A stretch of DNA of 7,732 nt from Chloroflexota bacterium (GTDB lineage Bacteria; Chloroflexota; Dehalococcoidia; Lucifugimonadales; VGZR01), in contig JAQBWG010000083.1 of NCBI GenBank assembly GCA_027625225.1, positions 1 through 7,732 on the forward strand. The letters are read 5' to 3'. Below are positions 5,843 through 7,732 of the stretch, one piece after another. The stretch's first letter is position 1, and every line of letters begins with the position of its first letter. The position numbers and the translations under genes were made by a program. Under the pieces are notes generated by a model. The model was not told the DNA's origin. It was given only the letters and a program-made list of their open reading frames with translations, and did not search any database.

Positions 5843-7126
5843 GTGGACACAGAACTTACAGTAGATCTCTCGGAGATTCAAAAGCTTCCGGAAGACGAGT
5901 TACGACGATTAGCTCAAGAGTTGAATGTTCCTGAAAATGGAACTGTGCTAAAAAAGCACGAACTCCTTTCCAAGATACTCCAGTCCTATTCCGAAAGAAA
6001 CGGCTCGATTCAAGCCAAAGGAATCCTATCCATTATGAATGACGGATATGGGTTCCTCAGAAACAACGGCGGACAACAAGGCTCCGGTGATGTGTATGTA
6101 TCGCAATCGCAGATAAGGCGATTCGGCCTGCGCACCGGCGACGAAGTAGGGGGGCAGGTACGCCCCCCCAAAGACGGAGAGCGGTACTTCGGGCTTGTCA
6201 GGGTCGAACTGGTGAATGGTCTCGAAGCAGACACATCTCGCAAACGTCCTAATTTCGAAGACCTGACCCCTGTATTTCCAGATAAGCTCATCAAGCTGGA
6301 AATAGACCGAAACGGCGTTGCCAACCGAATGATTGATATGGTGGCGCCCATTGGTCGCGGCCAGCGGGGAATGATAGTTTCTCCCCCTAAAGCCGGTAAG
6401 ACAACACTCTTGAAGCAAATCGCAAACGGGGTCGCTACCAACTGCCCGGACATTCGGTTGATGATTGCTTTGATTGGAGAGCGACCCGAAGAAGTTACGG
6501 ACATGAAGCGTTCTGTAAACGGAGAGGTATATGCCTCTACGTTCGATGAACCCGTGGAAGATCATTGCCGTGTGGCGGAACTGGTATTGGAGCGTGCAAA
6601 GCGTCAGGTAGAAGCAGGCCAAGACGTGTGCATACTGTTGGACAGCATCACGCGCCTCACCCGGGCGTATAACCTGGCCGTTCCAACCAGTGGCCGGACG
6701 TTGTCCGGAGGCATTGACCCCGTGGCTCTATACCCGCCCAAACGATTCTTTGGAGCCGCACGTAACACCGAAGAAGGCGGCAGCCTCACGATAATAGCTG
6801 CGTGCCTGGTGGACACCGGAAGCCGTATGGACGACGTCATATACGAGGAATTCAAGGGCACCGGCAACATGGAAGTACATCTGGATCGAAAGCTGGCGGA
6901 GCGGCGCGTGTTTCCTGCTTTGGACATTACGCGAAGCGGTACCCGCCGTGAAGAATTGCTCATTGACGAGGCCACACTCAAGCAGGTTTGGCTGCTTCGC
7001 CGCATGGTTACCATGGTGACCTCCGATTCCATGAATAATAGCGAGGCAACCGAAAAAGTGCTGGAGCGATTAAAGAAAACTAAAAACAATGCAGAATTTC
7101 TTACAACATTGGGCAAAGATGCGTGA
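5843..7126 (+). CDS. rho: Transcription termination factor Rho
   Basis: Hexameric RNA-dependent ATPase/helicase that ends transcription of untranslated RNA. It has 427 residues, close to the 419 of E. coli. The order is a Rho N-terminal helical domain (about 8-50, LSEIQKLPEDELRRLAQEL), then a cold-shock-like RNA-binding domain (about 57-125) with GYGFLR and DVYVSQSQIRRFGL. The RecA-like ATPase core follows, with the Walker A motif PPKAGKTT (Lys186), ALIGERPEEVTDM, Walker B VCILLDSITRLTRAYN, and RTLSGGIDP with PKRFFGAARNTEEGGSLTI. Near the end, GTGNMEVHL, DITRSGTRREELL and the closing helices are intact. There is no large N-terminal insertion such as that of many Actinobacteria. The GTG start is supported by GGAGGA 8 nt upstream. 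It stands alone, with a 455-nt gap before and a 375-nt gap after. A G6/C7 inverted repeat lies within the RNA-binding domain codons. Confidence 0.98.
   Translation: MDTELTVDLSEIQKLPEDELRRLAQELNVPENGTVLKKHELLSKILQSYSERNGSIQAKGILSIMNDGYGFLRNNGGQQGSGDVYVSQSQIRRFGLRTGDEVGGQVRPPKDGERYFGLVRVELVNGLEADTSRKRPNFEDLTPVFPDKLIKLEIDRNGVANRMIDMVAPIGRGQRGMIVSPPKAGKTTLLKQIANGVATNCPDIRLMIALIGERPEEVTDMKRSVNGEVYASTFDEPVEDHCRVAELVLERAKRQVEAGQDVCILLDSITRLTRAYNLAVPTSGRTLSGGIDPVALYPPKRFFGAARNTEEGGSLTIIAACLVDTGSRMDDVIYEEFKGTGNMEVHLDRKLAERRVFPALDITRSGTRREELLIDEATLKQVWLLRRMVTMVTSDSMNNSEATEKVLERLKKTKNNAEFLTTLGKDA
6149..6168 (+). repeat. All-GC inverted repeat inside rho
   Basis: GGGGGGC (6149-6155) and GCCCCCC (6162-6168) are exact reverse complements around a 6-nt loop, and one more C follows. 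They encode the conserved Gly-Gly and Pro-Pro around the end of the RNA-binding domain. The 7-bp pure GC stem would be very stable in RNA, and both homopolymer runs are slippage-prone. Confidence 0.6.
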
Positions 7127-7132
7127 TGTGCC

Positions 7133-7167
7133 TTTTCTAGTTTCTGAAGGGCGAAACAGGGAGAAAA
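7133..7167 (+). terminator. Weak, AT-rich hairpin after rho, possible terminator
   Basis: TTTTCT/AGAAAA (7133-7138, 7162-7167) encloses GTTTC/GAAAC (7140-7144, 7153-7157) with an 8-nt loop. There is one unpaired base on the left and four on the right. The stem is AT-rich and no T-run follows, so an intrinsic terminator role is doubtful. Confidence 0.25.
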
Positions 7168-7171
7168 CTTA

Positions 7172-7200
7172 TTGACAAGGGTGTATTGCTGCTCTATAGT
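7172..7200 (+). promoter_or_regulatory. Near-consensus sigma70-type promoter P1
   Basis: TTGACA (7172-7177), a 17-nt spacer and TATAGT (7195-7200) match 11 of 12 consensus positions with ideal spacing. The transcription start would be near 7207. It is the best promoter in the window and lies 302 nt before the next start codon. Confidence 0.8.
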
Positions 7201-7225
7201 TGCGCGGTGCATGAAATCCCAGAGG

Positions 7226-7272
7226 GGTGTGGACGTACCGTGGGGAAATGGTATTCCTCTCGAAGCCACGCC
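7226..7272 (+). other. Stem-loop in the P1 transcript
   Basis: GGTGTGG (7226-7232) can pair with CCACGCC (7266-7272) as seven base pairs including one G-U. TACC/GGTA (7236-7239, 7250-7253) can pair inside. A competing pairing AGAGG/CCTCT (7221-7225, 7256-7260) could form instead. Alternative folds are compatible with a switch but also with chance. Confidence 0.35.
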
Positions 7273-7281
7273 TTTTACACC

Positions 7282-7311
7282 TTGACAAAGGAAAAGGGCA
7301 TAGTGTACAAA
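7282..7311 (+). promoter_or_regulatory. Second promoter-like site P2
   Basis: TTGACA (7282-7287), an 18-nt spacer and TACAAA (7306-7311) match 10 of 12 consensus positions. A start near 7318 would place the tandem-GA hairpin almost at the 5' end of the RNA. Confidence 0.5.
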
Positions 7312-7322
7312 TCTAAGCTAGT

Positions 7323-7365
7323 GCTGTCTGAGGACAAAAGGGAACAATTTAAGTCCGAAGACAGT
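7323..7365 (+). other. Hairpin with tandem G-A mismatches
   Basis: GCTGTCT (7323-7329) pairs with AGACAGT (7359-7365), the outermost pair being G-U. GA (7330-7331) faces GA (7357-7358), and GGAC (7332-7335) pairs with GTCC (7353-7356) around a 17-nt A-rich loop. Opposed GA steps usually form sheared pairs in structured RNAs. TTTT runs at 7365-7368 and 7373-7376 follow, so a terminator role is also possible. Confidence 0.5.
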
Positions 7366-7386
7366 TTTAAAGTTTTAAGGTGAGTT

Positions 7387-7413
7387 TGGGCGCGTGGTGC
7401 GCCCATTGTTTGT
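7387..7413 (+). terminator. Terminator-like hairpin upstream of the secreted-protein gene
   Basis: TGGGCGC (7387-7393) and GCGCCCA (7399-7405) form a 7-bp GC-rich stem with a 5-nt loop, followed by the T-rich TTGTTTGT (7406-7413). It could end a short RNA from P1 (about 205 nt) or P2 (about 95 nt), or act as an attenuator. The interrupted T-run weakens the call. Confidence 0.5.
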
Positions 7414-7454
7414 CGGATAACCAAATTAACGAGGTCGAGCTAAGTCAATATAGA

Positions 7455-7480
7455 GTTTCCGCTTTAATAAAAGAGGAAAC
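7455..7480 (+). other. Hairpin just upstream of the secreted-protein ribosome site
   Basis: GTTTCC (7455-7460) pairs with GGAAAC (7475-7480), and CTTT (7462-7465) pairs with AAAG (7470-7473) around an AATA loop. A single G-A mismatch separates the two stems, giving 10 pairs in 26 nt. It ends 8 nt before the Shine-Dalgarno sequence and leaves it accessible. It could stabilise the mRNA or bind a regulator. Confidence 0.5.
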
Positions 7481-7488
7481 CAGGAATT

Positions 7489-7495
7489 AAGGGGG
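7489..7495 (+). promoter_or_regulatory. Strong ribosome binding site for the secreted-protein gene
   Basis: AAGGGGG lies 6 nt before GTG 7502. It supports this start and suggests good translation. Confidence 0.7.
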
Positions 7496-7501
7496 TAGGC
7501 A

Positions 7502-7732
7502 GTGAATAGTAAACAGAGATTGGCAATTATCTTGAGCGCCCTAGCAGCACTGGTGGCGCTTTTGGTCGTTCTGCCTGTCTTCGGGGCCGATGCAACATCG
7601 CGGTTCCCGAATCAGACAGACACCACACAGGTGGTGACCTGGGTCAGGCAGGACGGAACCCTGATGGTCGAAATCACAGACTCGGACTATAACGTTGGTG
7701 CGGCCACTAACCACGTCGTGTGGGTAACGTGC
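7502..7732 (+). CDS. Secreted, probably cell-surface protein, 3'-truncated by the window
   Basis: The first 77 codons of an open frame that runs off the window. The start GTG 7502 has AAGGGGG 6 nt upstream. The N-terminus is a textbook signal peptide: Lys4 and Arg6, a hydrophobic core from about residue 7 to 27, then FGADA, with likely cleavage after FGA. The exported part is rich in Thr, Val and Asp and looks beta-stranded, and it contains VEITDSDYNV. That resembles the 'tDaDlN' motif I associate with Ig-like repeats of large Chloroflexota surface proteins; this is from memory, not a search. The upstream region with tandem promoters and stable hairpins fits an abundantly made envelope protein. 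Function is otherwise unknown, and the true length cannot be seen. Confidence 0.8.
   Translation, partial: MNSKQRLAIILSALAALVALLVVLPVFGADATSRFPNQTDTTQVVTWVRQDGTLMVEITDSDYNVGAATNHVVWVTC

Larger units (their letters stand above)
7127..7501 (+). other. 375-nt gap after rho holding promoters and hairpins but no convincing gene
   Basis: The gap contains, in order, a weak hairpin after rho, a near-consensus promoter (7172-7200), a folded segment (7226-7272), a second promoter-like site (7282-7311), a tandem-GA hairpin (7323-7365), a terminator-like hairpin (7387-7405) and a long hairpin (7455-7480). A strong Shine-Dalgarno sequence follows these. A 65-codon open frame from TTG 7186 runs through both promoters and the first folded segments and is not credible as a gene. 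The layout suggests either a small RNA plus a separate mRNA, or a long structured leader of the secreted-protein gene. Confidence 0.6.

Noticed and set aside
7186..7383. 65-codon open frame starting at TTG 7186
   Set aside because: It overlaps the -10 of P1, all of P2 and the tandem-GA hairpin, has no good ribosome site and no recognisable protein features.
7417..7460. Third promoter (TTAACG at 7426, TATAGA at 7449)
   Set aside because: Spacing is 17 nt, but the -35 matches only 4 of 6 and the site is otherwise weak beside P1 and P2.
1..7732. CRISPR array, tRNA or rRNA, insertion sequence, phage or defence genes
   Set aside because: No regularly spaced repeats, clover-leaf or rRNA-like segments, transposase frames or terminal inverted repeats were seen; the genes are mainly housekeeping.

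Overview
The window looks like a bacterial chromosomal core-gene segment of moderate GC, with visibly more AT-rich intergenic gaps. No phage, IS, CRISPR, tRNA or rRNA is visible. The lineage is not fixed by the sequence. The class IV aminotransferase style, the DUF2268-type metalloprotease and a secreted protein with a Chloroflexota-like 'TDsDyN' motif make a Chloroflexota (Dehalococcoidia/SAR202-like) source my best guess, held tentatively.

Left part (1-2602, + strand): the 3' two-thirds of sucC, then sucD, then a class IV PLP aminotransferase-like gene. Gaps of 37 and 34 nt and good ribosome binding sites suggest one operon. The aminotransferase is unusual: the stretch that should hold the PLP-binding lysine and the following helix is too short. 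A DUF2268-type zinc metalloprotease gene (2599-3495, - strand) converges on it, and the two stop codons overlap inside 4 bp.

Middle (3496-5842): a strong-looking promoter (TTGACA / extended -10 TGCTATACT) drives pyrG through a leader of about 150 nt that has no Shine-Dalgarno sequence. After pyrG comes a 455-nt gap with no credible gene but several inverted repeats. It is probably the untranslated leader of rho and may be regulatory.

Right part (5843-7732): rho is complete. A 375-nt gap follows with two sigma70-type promoters in tandem, one of them near-consensus, and a series of hairpins, one of which resembles an intrinsic terminator. Then comes the start of a secreted, probably cell-surface protein that runs off the window. 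This gap is the best candidate for something undescribed: either a small RNA of roughly 95-205 nt or a long structured leader for an abundant surface protein.

Functionally, SucCD (TCA cycle, succinyl-CoA to succinate with NTP formation), PyrG (CTP synthesis) and Rho (transcription termination) are housekeeping proteins. The aminotransferase and the protease have no assignable substrate.
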